Of a stretch of DNA of 64,000 bases, positions 37,153-47,261 are shown piece after piece. The position numbers and the translations under genes were made by a program. Source of the DNA: Bacteroidota bacterium (GTDB lineage Bacteria; Bacteroidota; Ignavibacteria; Ignavibacteriales; Ignavibacteriaceae); assembly GCA_021824565.1 (NCBI GenBank), contig JAKAKL010000121.1:214363-278362 (forward strand), given 5' to 3'. The stretch's first letter is position 1. Each line of letters starts with the position of its first letter. The notes under the pieces are model-generated. The model was not told the origin of the DNA, did not search any database, and saw nothing but the letters and a program-made list of their open reading frames with translations.

Positions 37153-37396
37153 ATCAATCGAAATGTTCTTTCCGTCTTGCATCGTCAATATAATTATACT
37201 AATAAATTGTCTATAACAAAAATACAGCATAAATAAATTTAAAAAAATTCATTTTAAAGCGTGCCGAAAAACATGCTTTTTTATTGTCCGCCGCTTTGGT
37301 TATTTTAGCGCAGAAAATAGTATGATATTATTATGCTCATAGAAATTTGTTTATTGATATAATATCCGAATTTATCCAACAGAAGGAGGATAAGAA

Positions 37397-37618
37397 ATGT
37401 CATTTAGAGATCAACAGAAATATCTTGATGCGTTGAAAAAATACGAAACTAAGTTTGATAGGAAAGAATTGGAAGATTACAAAATGTTTGTGAAAATGCA
37501 GAAGGATGAAGAAGATTTTGATTCTCTTTCTCTCGAAAGACTTCAAGAACTTTACAGCAAGTACGACAAGCCGGTAGATAAAACTAAGTTTGATTCTTTC
37601 TTCAAAAAAAATAATTGA
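37397..37618 (+). CDS. Small acidic/basic helical protein of unknown function
   Basis: A 73-residue protein with an excellent ribosome site (GGAGGA at 37385-37390) just before ATG, which supports it as a real gene. It is almost entirely predicted helical and rich in Lys, Asp, Tyr and Phe (for example YLDALKKYETKFDRKEL and LSLERLQELYSKY), with no Cys and no membrane segment. It lies 25 bp upstream of the heptosyltransferase-like gene on the same strand. No family recognised. Confidence 0.7.
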   Translation: MSFRDQQKYLDALKKYETKFDRKELEDYKMFVKMQKDEEDFDSLSLERLQELYSKYDKPVDKTKFDSFFKKNN

Positions 37619-37643
37619 ATTTGAATAAGGTAGAAATAGTTTT

Positions 37644-38720
37644 TTGATAAAGAAAATATTAATCTTCGCCTTATCAGGGATCGGCGATGCACTAATGTTT
37701 ACGCCCGCTCTGCAGCTCCTGAGAAACGCTCTGCCCGATGCTAATATTGATGCGGTAACAATGTTCAAGGGAGCAAAAGAGCTGCTTGAAAGAAATCCTA
37801 ACCTGGATAATGTTTTTTATTTCGATCTCTTAAACAGCTCAAAATTAAATTCACTAAAATCTATCCTCAGCCTTCGAGGCAAATACGACGCTTCGATAAA
37901 TGTTTATCCTTCCAACAGAAAAGAATACAACATAATAAATTTTCTTGCCGGCGCACAAAAGAAAGCAGGGATAAAATATCTGAGGCGCGATCTCCGTAAT
38001 TTCGGATTTCTCAACAATACAAGAATCGTCGAAAACGATCTACGGCATAACGTAAGAACAAATATCATGCTTGTAGAAAAACTTCTGCAAAAAAAATTCG
38101 ATGAGGAGCCTGATCTCTGTTTCCCTTTGACTAATGAGGATGAAATCTATTCAGCAAAATTTTTTGAACAAACCGGGATTAAACAGAATAACGTCGTGAT
38201 AGGGTTTCACCCGGGTTCGTCTACATTAAAAAATCACATCCATCGACGTTGGGCGCCGGAAAAATTTGCAGAACTCGGCAGCAGGTTAATCAAAGGACTT
38301 AACGCAACGATTCTTATTTTCGGCGGTCCGGAGGAAGACGAACTAAAATCTTCAATAAAAAAAATGATCGGTCACCCGCAGGTATACGAAATTCACACCA
38401 AAGGATTAACGGAAAGTTTAGGCTTAGTAAAAAGGTGCGATGTGTTTGCTACTAATGATTCCGGTATGATGCACATTGCCGCCGCGCTGAAAAGGAACGT
38501 CGTTGCGCTGATTGGTCCTACTAATTCAAATTATATCCACCCGTGGAATACAAGATATAAAATCGTATCGCTTGATCTTGAATGTTCACCGTGCTTTTTT
38601 TATTCGCCGCGTCCATTAATTTGTTCTCGAAGCGATATAAAATTTAAATGCCTCAAAGAACTCGAAGCCGATGCTGCCTATAAAGCTGTCGATGAATTTT
38701 TAAAAACACTGAAAGATTAA
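37644..38720 (+). CDS. Glycosyltransferase family 9 (heptosyltransferase-like)
   Basis: A 358-residue enzyme of the ADP-heptose:LPS transferase superfamily. The N-terminal loop LSGIGDALMFTPALQLL (about 9-25), the nucleotide-site VVIGFHPGSS (about 185) and the C-terminal ATNDSGMMHIAAAL (about 270) with LIGPTN are typical. It uses a TTG start at 37644; the next Met lies inside the conserved glycine-rich loop and would truncate it. It likely builds lipopolysaccharide core or a related surface glycan. Its last bases overlap the convergent LOG-family gene. Confidence 0.88.
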   Translation: MIKKILIFALSGIGDALMFTPALQLLRNALPDANIDAVTMFKGAKELLERNPNLDNVFYFDLLNSSKLNSLKSILSLRGKYDASINVYPSNRKEYNIINFLAGAQKKAGIKYLRRDLRNFGFLNNTRIVENDLRHNVRTNIMLVEKLLQKKFDEEPDLCFPLTNEDEIYSAKFFEQTGIKQNNVVIGFHPGSSTLKNHIHRRWAPEKFAELGSRLIKGLNATILIFGGPEEDELKSSIKKMIGHPQVYEIHTKGLTESLGLVKRCDVFATNDSGMMHIAAALKRNVVALIGPTNSNYIHPWNTRYKIVSLDLECSPCFFYSPRPLICSRSDIKFKCLKELEADAAYKAVDEFLKTLKD

Positions 38721-39256
38721 AAAGAAATTATCCTGCTTTTTAAATACTCCACTATCTCTTCAACATTATCAATACTCTCTACCAAACCTGCAGTGCGTTT
38801 CTCATGCTCGATTTGTTTATCCATAATACTCACTATTTCTTTCCACATAGAAGAGTGACAAACAATTGGCTTACTGCGGATTAATTTTTTGTTCATCAAT
38901 TCCCAAACAGCCGAAAGCTCAAGCAGAGTTCCAGTGCCTCCTTTCAGAATAATATAGCCGTCACCGGTTTCTATCAGCTTTGTAATTCTTTCAAAAAGAC
39001 TATCGCACTTAATTTCTTTAGTGAGATATTCGCTTGGAACTGCTCCCCACAGATCCACTGTAATTCCAATAGCCTCCGTACCATTTTCTGACGCGCCTTT
39101 AGAGGCTGCGTGCATTATGCCGCGGTATCCGCCGGTACAGATGTTAAAATTATTTTTAGCGAGAAGGCTGCCAAGCTGATACGCAATTTCAAATTCTTTA
39201 TCGCCTTCTTTTGGAAGAGAACTCCCAAAAATTGTTATTGTTTTTTTCACGTTCAT
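38717..39256 (-). CDS. LOG/SLOG-family Rossmann-fold protein
   Basis: A 179-residue protein with a Rossmann-like N-terminus (ITIFGSSLPKEGD) and the motifs ICTGGYRGIMHAASKGA (about 38-54) and GGTGTLLELSAVWEL (about 112-126), the latter corresponding to the PGGxGTxxE signature of LOG phosphoribohydrolases with Lys for Pro. LOG enzymes release cytokinin-like bases from nucleotides; bacterial members may instead act on other nucleotides. It is the last of three closely spaced genes after malQ and the membrane protein. Confidence 0.8.
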   Translation of the reverse strand: MNVKKTITIFGSSLPKEGDKEFEIAYQLGSLLAKNNFNICTGGYRGIMHAASKGASENGTEAIGITVDLWGAVPSEYLTKEIKCDSLFERITKLIETGDGYIILKGGTGTLLELSAVWELMNKKLIRSKPIVCHSSMWKEIVSIMDKQIEHEKRTAGLVESIDNVEEIVEYLKSRIISF

Positions 39257-39271
39257 TCTTTTTATAAAATG

Positions 39272-40414
39272 TTAATCAGTAAGAATATTTCCGATGAATT
39301 CTTCAGATGCTCTTTCTTGCAGCGATAATAAGAAGAATGGGATGCTGAAAATAAAATAAGAATGATCAAAAATATCGTTTACAAGAGCATTATAAAACCC
39401 AAAGGCAAATATTTTATAAAGCATTGAAAGAAACACCGGTATGAATAGCATTAAGCCGGCAGAGAAAAATACTTCATGCAAATTAGATGCAAGCCATCCG
39501 AGAATCACAGCGGCAGCGGTAATAATAATTATGTTCCAGAGCGGTAAAAATGAAACGTAAGATTGTATTGCAAATGGTCCGTTTGCTATAAAAGAATTTT
39601 GATCCCACAAAAAAAACGGCAGCAGCGTAAACCAAAAAACAAGAATAACAAGAAATGTGAAGGTTATTCCTTTCGGAATACTTGCTTTGAACTTATAAGT
39701 TAAATAAACAGCATAGACAATCGCTACGACGGACCTTGTGGACAGAGCTAGACCAAATAATATTCCCAGCAAATCAAATTTGAAGCTCTGTTTATCCGGG
39801 TCATAAAATTTTTCCATCATAAAGATCAGCATTATTATGATCATCATATTAAAGAAAAGTTCGTCGCGAACTGCAAAACCGTAATAAAATGCCGGGCAAA
39901 GAAGTAGAACTATTATCCGAAATAAATTTTCTTTAATTGTCCTGGAAAAATAAATGACGAAAAATAAAAATAACGCCAGCCCCACGGCTTCAAGGTAGCC
40001 GACATTTTTTAGAAAGTAAAAAGGTGCGGCGAGAAAGAACAAAATAGGAAATCCTGACGGAGCAATACGCGAACCGTATGGAAATATTCCGCTAAAGAAT
40101 TTTCCCAGCCAATCCTCTATTGCGGGCTGTCTCCCTATGCCTCCAAAGCGAGGCAGTAATGCAATCCATAGTATTGAAATTACACAAAGAAAACTTGAAA
40201 TTACTACAACAAATTTCTGATTAATGAAGAAAATTTTTGGGTAGTCTATTTTATCCAGGAAGAAAACCGCGCCGACAAATACTATTAAATAAAGCGCCGT
40301 CAATATTGCCGGATATTTTAAATATATAGCAGAGTATTTAAAAAAATACAGCCCGCTGATAAAACCGATGAAAATAATCGCTGCAATGTTTCTCGGATTA
40401 TTTTTCGCAAACAT
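39272..40414 (-). CDS. Polytopic membrane protein (glycosyltransferase C-like)
   Basis: A 380-residue integral membrane protein with roughly ten hydrophobic helices and short polar loops. The loop RFGGIGRQPAIEDWLGKFF between early helices and the YGFAVRDELFFN segment resemble the general style of GT-C/ArnT-like mannosyltransferases, but no diagnostic catalytic motif is certain. It starts 3 bp after malQ ends and is followed by the LOG-like gene, so the three share a transcript. Function undetermined. Confidence 0.7.
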   Translation of the reverse strand: MFAKNNPRNIAAIIFIGFISGLYFFKYSAIYLKYPAILTALYLIVFVGAVFFLDKIDYPKIFFINQKFVVVISSFLCVISILWIALLPRFGGIGRQPAIEDWLGKFFSGIFPYGSRIAPSGFPILFFLAAPFYFLKNVGYLEAVGLALFLFFVIYFSRTIKENLFRIIVLLLCPAFYYGFAVRDELFFNMMIIIMLIFMMEKFYDPDKQSFKFDLLGILFGLALSTRSVVAIVYAVYLTYKFKASIPKGITFTFLVILVFWFTLLPFFLWDQNSFIANGPFAIQSYVSFLPLWNIIIITAAAVILGWLASNLHEVFFSAGLMLFIPVFLSMLYKIFAFGFYNALVNDIFDHSYFIFSIPFFLLSLQERASEEFIGNILTD

Positions 40415-40417
40415 AAA

Positions 40418-41932
40418 TCAGAGCAGCTTTTTCTTTAGCGGTCTATCAAAAAGCTCCGACATTTCTCTATAAGTTTGCGCCAAACTTGTGGGAATTTGGT
40501 CCCATGTAAAGCGCCATGCCCAGTTGCCTCCAAGCTTTCCCGGAAAATTCATTCTTGCTTCTCCGCCGAGATTTAAAATATCCTGCATCGGTATTATCGC
40601 TAAATCAGCGACAGAAGCATAGGCAAGCCTGATCAAATGAAATGTTATATCGTCGCCGTAATAGTTCAAATACTTTTGAGTGTGAGAATAAATATCATTC
40701 TCTTCGCTCCTCGCTTTTTCAAAGTAAGCCCGCGTTGTGTCGTTATCATGCGAACCGGTATGCACGAGACAATTATTTATAAAATTATGCGGAAGAAACT
40801 TTGTCTCCATATCTGTTCCAAAAGCAAACTGAAGAATTTTTATACCGGTAAAATTAAACTTGTCCCTAAGAGCCACTACTTCTTTTGTAATTACTCCAAG
40901 ATCTTCGGCAATTATTGGAAGTTCGCCCATGTGTTTTTGCAGCGTGTTAAAAAGTTTTTCTCCTGGCGCCTTTATCCATTTCCCGGTCTCTGCCGTAGGC
41001 GCATCTCCCGGAATTTCCCAGTAAGCTTCAAAGCCGCGGAAGTGATCGATGCGGACAATATCTACTAATTTTAAAAGAGACTTCATTCTATTGCGCCACC
41101 AAAGGAAATCATCCTTTTCCATTTCCTCCCAGCGGTATAATGGATTTCCCCACAATTGTCCTGTTGCGCTGAAATAATCCGGCGGCACTCCGGCAACTGT
41201 TAGGAGCTTACCATTCTCATCAACAGTAAAAAGTTTTTTGTTAGCCCAGAGGTCGGCGCTGTCGTAGGCAATAAATATCGGCATGTCGCCTATTATTTTT
41301 ATTCCTTTTTCATTAGCATATTTTTTTATGCTTAGCCATTGCCTGAAAAAATTAAACTGAACAAATTTATGATAAAAAATATCGTCTGCTAATTTTTTCC
41401 CCCATTGCTTAAGAGATTCAGAATCGCGCTTGATAAGACCATTATCCCAGCTTGTCCATACCTGCCCGCCGTGAAAGTCTTTCGCCGCCATGAACATCGC
41501 AAAATCTTCAAGCCATTCGGCATTTTCTTTGCAGAATATTTCATATTCATTTTGCATGCCGTTGGAATTTTTTTTGAATGATTCAAATGCTTTCTTCAAA
41601 ATAAATTTTTTGTAGTTGATTACATCGCCGAAATCAACCTGATGAGGATTCTGATAAGGAATATTTTCTATATCGTGTTCTTCAAGAAAGCCGTCTTCAC
41701 AAAGTTTTTGAGGGCTGACCAGAAGCGGGTTGCCCGCAAACGCCGAGAAGCACTGATATGGCGAGTCGCCGTAGCCTGTAGGACCAAGAGGGAAAACCTG
41801 CCACACCTTTTGTCCTGCCGCTTCTAAAAAATTAATAAAATTATAAGCTTCATTTCCTAAATCGCCGATCCCGAATTTTCCAGGCAATGAAGTAGGATGT
41901 AATAAAACCCCGGCTGCGCGTTCGAATCTCAT
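40418..41932 (-). CDS. malQ: 4-alpha-glucanotransferase
   Basis: A 504-residue amylomaltase of GH77 that moves maltosyl and longer glucan segments between alpha-1,4-glucans in glycogen or maltodextrin metabolism. It has the opening RAAGVLLHPTSLPG, PTGYGDSPYQ (about 50-59), the nucleophile region IVRIDHFRGFEAYWEIP (about 290-306), the acid-base IIAEDLG and the GSHDNDTTRAY block. Length is standard. It heads a minus-strand group with the membrane protein and LOG-like gene, downstream of a terminator. No other glycogen genes are visible. Confidence 0.96.
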   Translation of the reverse strand: MRFERAAGVLLHPTSLPGKFGIGDLGNEAYNFINFLEAAGQKVWQVFPLGPTGYGDSPYQCFSAFAGNPLLVSPQKLCEDGFLEEHDIENIPYQNPHQVDFGDVINYKKFILKKAFESFKKNSNGMQNEYEIFCKENAEWLEDFAMFMAAKDFHGGQVWTSWDNGLIKRDSESLKQWGKKLADDIFYHKFVQFNFFRQWLSIKKYANEKGIKIIGDMPIFIAYDSADLWANKKLFTVDENGKLLTVAGVPPDYFSATGQLWGNPLYRWEEMEKDDFLWWRNRMKSLLKLVDIVRIDHFRGFEAYWEIPGDAPTAETGKWIKAPGEKLFNTLQKHMGELPIIAEDLGVITKEVVALRDKFNFTGIKILQFAFGTDMETKFLPHNFINNCLVHTGSHDNDTTRAYFEKARSEENDIYSHTQKYLNYYGDDITFHLIRLAYASVADLAIIPMQDILNLGGEARMNFPGKLGGNWAWRFTWDQIPTSLAQTYREMSELFDRPLKKKLL

Positions 41933-41988
41933 TTAAAAACCTCTCACTTTTTTTGATTCAAAAAATAGGAAATGATTTGACAAAATAA

Positions 41989-42013
41989 AAAACGGCTCTT
42001 ATGGGAGCCGTTT
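41989..42013 (-). terminator. Intrinsic terminator after the dienelactone hydrolase gene
   Basis: A 9-bp stem, AAACGGCTC paired with GAGCCGTTT, with a short loop. On the minus strand it is followed by a T-rich run (TTTTTTATTTTG). It lies 21 bp beyond the stop of the hydrolase gene and 57 bp before malQ, separating the two transcripts. Confidence 0.85.
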
Positions 42014-42033
42014 ATTTCTTTCTGCTGTCAATA

Positions 42034-42840
42034 TTAACGCAATAAATTTTTATCAAGGAAAACATAAATATCTTTCCATGCTTTCTCGGCATCAGCTTTA
42101 TTATACGCTCTTTTATTATACTTATTCATAAAAGCGTGCTGACCTTCATGATAAAAAATTACTTTTGTTTTTAATGAATTTTCTTCCGCTTCTTTTTCAA
42201 AAGCCTTTACAACTTGCGGAGGGAAGACTTTGTCGCTGTCGCCGTAAACGCAAAGTATAGGACAGTGAATTTCATTTAATGAATTGCCGGAATAATCCAA
42301 ACTGCCGTAGCAAACTACACAGCATTTTAATGTAGGAATATTCAGCGCGGCTTGAAATGAATATCCGCCGCCGAAGCACCAGCCGATTGAACCAATCTTC
42401 TTTTTATTCACTTCAGATAAATTGTTTAGATAATTATATGCAGATTTTAAATCCGTTATTGCTCTTGCTTTTGGAAGAGAGCGGCTCAGTTCAGCGGCAA
42501 CCTTAGGATCGTCCGTAACTTTGCCGCGGTAAAGATCGATTGCAAGTGCGACAATACCACGCTTGGCAAAGCCTTCTGCATTTTCCTTCATCCAGGGAGT
42601 TAGCCCCCACCACTCATGCACTAATATTAATGCAGGAAATTTTCCTTTGCCTTCTGGAACTGCCAGGTATGCGCTTACTGTATCTCCGCCGCTTAAATAT
42701 GTTACTGTTGAAGTCTTGATCTTAAATTCTTTGGAAGATTTTTCCTTAGCAGAATTTTCCTTTAGCATTCCAAAATTATTCACACTAAAAAAAATTGATA
42801 AAAGAATGATAAACGAAAACCGGATAAAAATATTTTTCAT
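42034..42840 (-). CDS. Exported dienelactone hydrolase-family protein
   Basis: A 268-residue alpha/beta hydrolase with an N-terminal signal (FSFIILLSIFFSVNNFG). The nucleophile is cysteine in IGWCFGGGYS (about 153-162), and the acid and base fit VYGDSDKVFPP and GQHAFMNKY, giving the Cys-Asp-His triad of dienelactone hydrolases. Substrate is unknown; family members cleave lactones or esters. The signal suggests periplasmic action, which is common in this group in Bacteroidota. It lies 28 bp downstream of transketolase on the same strand. Confidence 0.85.
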   Translation of the reverse strand: MKNIFIRFSFIILLSIFFSVNNFGMLKENSAKEKSSKEFKIKTSTVTYLSGGDTVSAYLAVPEGKGKFPALILVHEWWGLTPWMKENAEGFAKRGIVALAIDLYRGKVTDDPKVAAELSRSLPKARAITDLKSAYNYLNNLSEVNKKKIGSIGWCFGGGYSFQAALNIPTLKCCVVCYGSLDYSGNSLNEIHCPILCVYGDSDKVFPPQVVKAFEKEAEENSLKTKVIFYHEGQHAFMNKYNKRAYNKADAEKAWKDIYVFLDKNLLR

Positions 42841-42868
42841 AATTTTATTCCTTAATGTTTAACATAAT

Positions 42869-44890
42869 TTATTTTCTATTTGCCGCAAGAACGTTTCTCG
42901 CTGTTTCATAAACATGCTCTGCCGTAAAGCCGTACTTTTCCATTACTATTTCAACCGGAGCCGATGAGCCGAATTTTTCGACGCTGATGCTCTCGCCGCT
43001 GTCTCCTATATATTTTTCCCAGCCCATTTTTATTCCTGCTTCAACCGAAACTCTTGCCTTTACTGCTGAAGGAAGCACGCTTTCCTTGTATTCTTTTGAC
43101 TGCTGCTCAAACAGTTCCCAGCTTGGGAAACTTACTACGCGGACCTTAACTCCTTCGGCTTTTAATTTATCCGCAGCTTTAATAGTTATAGAAACTTCCG
43201 AACCCGACGCCATTAAAATTATTTCCGGAGCGCCTTCACAGTCCGATAAAATATATGCGCCGCGCACTAGTCCTTCTGCTGAAGCAAATTTATTTTGATC
43301 CAGCACCGGCAAGCCCTGGCGTGTTAATAAAAGCGCCACCGGACTTCCTTTATGTTCAATCGCCGCTTTCCATGCATAAGCAGATTCGTTTCCATCCGCC
43401 GGACGAATTACCACTACTTTAGGTATTGCTCTCAGCGATGCGGGCTGCTCTACCGGCTGATGCGTTGGTCCGTCTTCGCCCACTCCTATGCTGTCGTGTG
43501 TAAATACATAGATCGGTCTTATTTTTGAAATTGACGCGAGCCTTATAGTTGGTCTCATGTAATCGGAAAAAATTAAGAAAGTAGCTCCGAATGGGATTAC
43601 CCCTCCGTAAAGCGCCATGCCGTTTAATATTGATCCCATTGCGTGTTCGCGTATTCCATAATGAATTGTTCTTGCCTTATAATTATCCCCGCTGAAACTT
43701 CCGAATTCCTTTAGAAAAGTATCTGTCGAAGGATGAAGATCGGCAGAGCCGCCGATCATTGTGGTAAGATAAGGAGCAATCGTATTCAAAACTTTTCCAG
43801 ACGATGATCGTGTTGCAATCTTTTTTCCGTCATCAGGGAAGACAGGCAGTTTTGATTTCCACTCATCGCCGAAATCCCCGCTCATAACTTTCTTAAAATA
43901 CTTTGCATCATCTGGATATTTTTTTTCGTAACTGCTTAACAAGCCGTTCCATTCTTTCTCTGATTGCTTTCCATTGTCCGAAACTGTCTTAAATAATTTT
44001 GCCACTTCATCCGGTATTAAGAAAGACGGTTCTTCAGGCCAGCCGAGATTTTTCTTGGTCAGCTTTACCTCTTCAGCGCCGAGAGGAGAGCCGTGAGAAG
44101 AAGCTGTATCCTGTTTATTCGGACTTCCAAAACCAATATGCGTCCTTGTAATAATTAATGAAGGTCTGCCGCTTTCCTCCTGAGCATTCTTCAAAGCAGC
44201 TTCGAGCGAGGATAGATCATTTACATTTTCCACATGCTGAACATGCCAGTCATAAGCTTCAAATCTTTTCCCTACGTCTTCTGAAAATGCAAGAGAAGTT
44301 GGTCCGTCGATAGTAATTTTATTATCGTCGTAAAAGAAAATAATTTTCCCAAGCTTAAGATGGCCTGCAACCGACGCGGCTTCATGAGAAATACCTTCCA
44401 TCATTTCGCCGTCGCTGCATATCCCGTAAATGTAATGATCAAGAATCTTTATATCGTCTTTATTAAACAATGATGCAAGATGCGCCTGCGCTATTGCCAT
44501 ACCGACGGCATTCGCAAAGCCCTGCCCAAGCGGTCCGGTTGTAGTTTCAACTCCGGGAGTAAGTCCGTATTCCGGGTGACCGGGTGTTATACTTCCCCAC
44601 TGCCTGAACTGCTTAAGCTGATCAAGCGGGAGATCGTATCCGCAAAGATGAAGAAGAGAATAAAGAAGCATGCTGCCGTGTCCGGCTGACAGAATAAATC
44701 TATCCCGGTTAAGCCAGTTAGGATTTGAAGGATTGTGCTTCATGTATTTCGCGTACAGAGTGTATCCGATAGGCGCGCATCCCATCGGCATGCCGGGATG
44801 ACCGGAGTTAGCTTTCTGCACTCCATCTACCGCGAGGAATCTTATTGTGTTTATCGCTAATTGCTCTAATTGTTGTTCGCTTAAGGACAT
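42869..44890 (-). CDS. tkt: Transketolase
   Basis: About 673 residues. A thiamine-diphosphate enzyme that moves two-carbon units in the pentose phosphate pathway. Marks include the N-terminal [27 protein letters not shown], the TPP motif [16 protein letters not shown] and [12 protein letters not shown], the pyrimidine-domain [15 protein letters not shown], and [18 protein letters not shown] start it at 44890 (MSLSEQQ) because a GGAG sits seven bases upstream; a second ATG at 44902 lies four codons earlier and contains that site. It precedes the dienelactone hydrolase gene. Confidence 0.96.
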   Translation of the reverse strand: MSLSEQQLEQLAINTIRFLAVDGVQKANSGHPGMPMGCAPIGYTLYAKYMKHNPSNPNWLNRDRFILSAGHGSMLLYSLLHLCGYDLPLDQLKQFRQWGSITPGHPEYGLTPGVETTTGPLGQGFANAVGMAIAQAHLASLFNKDDIKILDHYIYGICSDGEMMEGISHEAASVAGHLKLGKIIFFYDDNKITIDGPTSLAFSEDVGKRFEAYDWHVQHVENVNDLSSLEAALKNAQEESGRPSLIITRTHIGFGSPNKQDTASSHGSPLGAEEVKLTKKNLGWPEEPSFLIPDEVAKLFKTVSDNGKQSEKEWNGLLSSYEKKYPDDAKYFKKVMSGDFGDEWKSKLPVFPDDGKKIATRSSSGKVLNTIAPYLTTMIGGSADLHPSTDTFLKEFGSFSGDNYKARTIHYGIREHAMGSILNGMALYGGVIPFGATFLIFSDYMRPTIRLASISKIRPIYVFTHDSIGVGEDGPTHQPVEQPASLRAIPKVVVIRPADGNESAYAWKAAIEHKGSPVALLLTRQGLPVLDQNKFASAEGLVRGAYILSDCEGAPEIILMASGSEVSITIKAADKLKAEGVKVRVVSFPSWELFEQQSKEYKESVLPSAVKARVSVEAGIKMGWEKYIGDSGESISVEKFGSSAPVEIVMEKYGFTAEHVYETARNVLAANRK

Positions 44891-44902
44891 TCTTTTCTCC
44901 AT

Positions 44903-45335
44903 CTAAAAAATTTTATTTCTGATTATTTTAAATATATTAAAAAGCTGAAGAAGTTCTTAAGGTAATTTTATTAATTGTGATTTAATATCGGCAATTTATT
45001 ATACGTAAGCTTAAATAAAAGTAATTGTAACTCTTTTATTTTCTTCTTGCTTTGTATTATCATTTTCTTTTGATCTGGGCGTAAACAATTTAGCTAACGT
45101 AATTGCAAATTTTATTACACAGAAAAGACTCAAGCCTTTCTTCAAAAAATAATAGAAAAATAAGAAGGAACAATAGTTCAGCTTCTTATCATCAATGTTC
45201 ATTTCTAAAATATAAACGTAAGTTTAGTATGTTTTTTCAAGAGCATCATTTTGATTATTTTAATATTAACAAAAATTGGCTGTACCATCTTTAGGAAACA
45301 TTTACCGAACCTTCTCATCCTTCTTGGAGTAAATA
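44903..45335. other. Intergenic region without a convincing gene
   Basis: The 433 bp between divergent tkt and the exported propeller-like gene are AT-rich. A 63-codon frame on the minus strand (45011-45202) has a hydrophobic middle but no ribosome site and no recognisable family, so I do not call it. The stretch must contain promoters in both directions; I could not identify them reliably. Confidence 0.5.
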
Positions 45336-46709
45336 ATGAAAAAAATAATTCTATCTATTTTGATACTGACAACAGTCCACGTTTATTCGCAGCAGGAATT
45401 TAAAGTAACAAAAACATATTGTGATAGATTTCTTTGTTTTACAGATACTAGTAATAAATTAGTATCATTTATTACGAGAGTATATTCCTCTAAGGATAAC
45501 GATAGTAACTTCACTACTAATAATGTCATTTTTTTCTCGAGTAAAGATGGAAGTATTGTAAAAGAAATGACCGTAAATACCAGTGACACTACCATAACAA
45601 AAAATATTACTGAAGGCGCTACCAGAATACAAATTGTCACCAATCTAAAAGGTGACACTCTATCTACATTTACTGATAGTTGGAAATTGGACATAAATAA
45701 AAAAGTAACAGACAAAACAGAGTATGTGTTTGATTTTAAGCTATCACATGATGATTTGAGTTTCGTAATATTGTCATTATTAGGACAAGGTCAGTATACA
45801 ATAAAAAAATACTCGATTACTAATGGGAGCTTGATTTGGGAAAAGGTGTGGGATAGTAAGTCACCGCCTTTGAAATTGGCTTACACTTCAGATGACAAGC
45901 GCATTATTGGTGTTTCAATAAAAAATACAATTATTTTAAATGCCGAAACCGGTTCATTAATAAAAAAGAGTGATGCTATTTCATCTCTTGGTAATTTTGA
46001 TGATAAATATTTAAAATTCAATATCAGTAAAGATGGTAAGTATTTTGCATTTTGGCAGAGTAAATATTTAACATGGAGCTTAGAAGATGAAGGAGGCGGA
46101 AAACGATTAATAGATTTATCGTGGTTCGGATTAAAATGGTTGTTTTCCTTCGGGTCAATTTCTAATTACGTTTACATTTGGGATATAGAACACGACAATC
46201 TTTTTTCAAAGATCAGGATACCTTATATAACAGTAAAAGGAACACCTCTTTTTGTAGATGATAAAGATATACTAATCGATGAGGATTGTAATTATAAATT
46301 ATATTCTCTTATTAATAAGAAATTTGAAGAAGAGAAAGGCATTAAGGATACTTGTAATCTTACAATCTCTTATGATAAATATAATGATATTAAAATGATT
46401 TCACCTAACAATTCTTATCTGGTATTGGCCGATGATGGTAAAATATTTATTTATGATTATGCGAACGGGCAGTTGATAAAAAGTTTTGATCAAGATGAAT
46501 TATTTGATCTGATACCACCTAACGGTTCAGGCTCTGGAACTTATGCCATGGGATTTAGTTCCGATAGTAAATACTTTGCTTTTGTTACCTACAACTATCT
46601 CCATGTTGTACAAACCGAATATGGGGAATATACAAAAAAACAAGGAAGTAAAATGCTTTTGTATAATACTAAGACATGGAAACAAGTATGGGAAAAAACT
46701 ATACAATAG
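45336..46709 (+). CDS. Exported WD40/quinoprotein-like beta-propeller protein
   Basis: A 457-residue protein with a signal peptide (MKKIILSILILTTVHVYSQ). The mature part consists of repeated beta-strand units such as LSHDDLSFVILSLLG, ISKDGKYFAFWQSKYLTWSLE and FSSDSKYFAFVTYNYLHV, the S-x-D-x-K-Y-FAF pattern of propeller blades, interspersed with INT-like Asp/Lys loops. No catalytic motif or anchoring domain is seen. The codon usage and AT content look higher than in the neighbours. It is followed by the 21-bp repeat array. Ligand or partner unknown. Confidence 0.75.
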   Translation: MKKIILSILILTTVHVYSQQEFKVTKTYCDRFLCFTDTSNKLVSFITRVYSSKDNDSNFTTNNVIFFSSKDGSIVKEMTVNTSDTTITKNITEGATRIQIVTNLKGDTLSTFTDSWKLDINKKVTDKTEYVFDFKLSHDDLSFVILSLLGQGQYTIKKYSITNGSLIWEKVWDSKSPPLKLAYTSDDKRIIGVSIKNTIILNAETGSLIKKSDAISSLGNFDDKYLKFNISKDGKYFAFWQSKYLTWSLEDEGGGKRLIDLSWFGLKWLFSFGSISNYVYIWDIEHDNLFSKIRIPYITVKGTPLFVDDKDILIDEDCNYKLYSLINKKFEEEKGIKDTCNLTISYDKYNDIKMISPNNSYLVLADDGKIFIYDYANGQLIKSFDQDELFDLIPPNGSGSGTYAMGFSSDSKYFAFVTYNYLHVVQTEYGEYTKKQGSKMLLYNTKTWKQVWEKTIQ

Positions 46710-46740
46710 AACAACATTTATTATTATCTCTTCGTTTTTA

Positions 46741-47148
46741 CTCCAAATTCCGCTTTTCTTATTTGAAATACCGCTTTTCCCATTTGCAATAGTACTTTTA
46801 TAAATAACAAGAGTGCTTTTATTAATAACAATTGCGCTTTCATTAATAATAATACCGCACTTGTCAATAACAGTTGGGCTTTCATTAATAACAACTCCAG
46901 ACTTGTTAATAACAGTTGGGGTTTCATTAATAACAACTCCAGACTTGTTAATAACAGTTGCGCTTTCATTAATAACAACTCCAGACTTGTTAATAACAGT
47001 TGGGCTTTCATTAATAACAACTCTAGACTTATTAATAACGGTTGGGCTTTCATTAATAACAACTCTAGACTTGTTAATAACGGTTGGGCTTTCATTAATA
47101 ACAACTCTAGACTTGTTAATAACGGTTGGGCTTCCATTAATAACAACT
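46741..47148. repeat. Intergenic tandem array of 21-bp units with 42-bp higher-order repeat (array 2)
   Basis: About nineteen units between the propeller-like gene and the prolyl oligopeptidase gene. The conserved half is TTAATAACA; this element falls at exact 21-bp steps (46804, 46825, 46846, 46867, 46888 and on). The other half alternates between two versions (around GTTGGGCTTTCA and ACTCCAGACTTG), making a 42-bp unit. The first few units (46741-46800) are degenerate. Because 21 is a multiple of three, long open frames run through on both strands, but they lack start signals and are not genes. Confidence 0.92.
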
Positions 47149-47261
47149 CTGCCTTGGCAACTTACCGGTTAAATCTAATTTTAGAAAAATTCTCCTTGCC
47201 GTTTACCCAATCTTATTGTTATTATTATATACAAAAATTTTTAACTCATTTTAGGTCGATT

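Noticed and set aside
45011-45202. 63-codon frame between tkt and the propeller-like gene
   Set aside because: No ribosome site, no family resemblance and AT-rich composition like the surrounding spacer.
46724-47172. Long open frames on both strands over array 2 (140 and 119 codons)
   Set aside because: They follow from a 21-bp repeat, have no ribosome site and encode only the repeat, so I treat them as artefacts.
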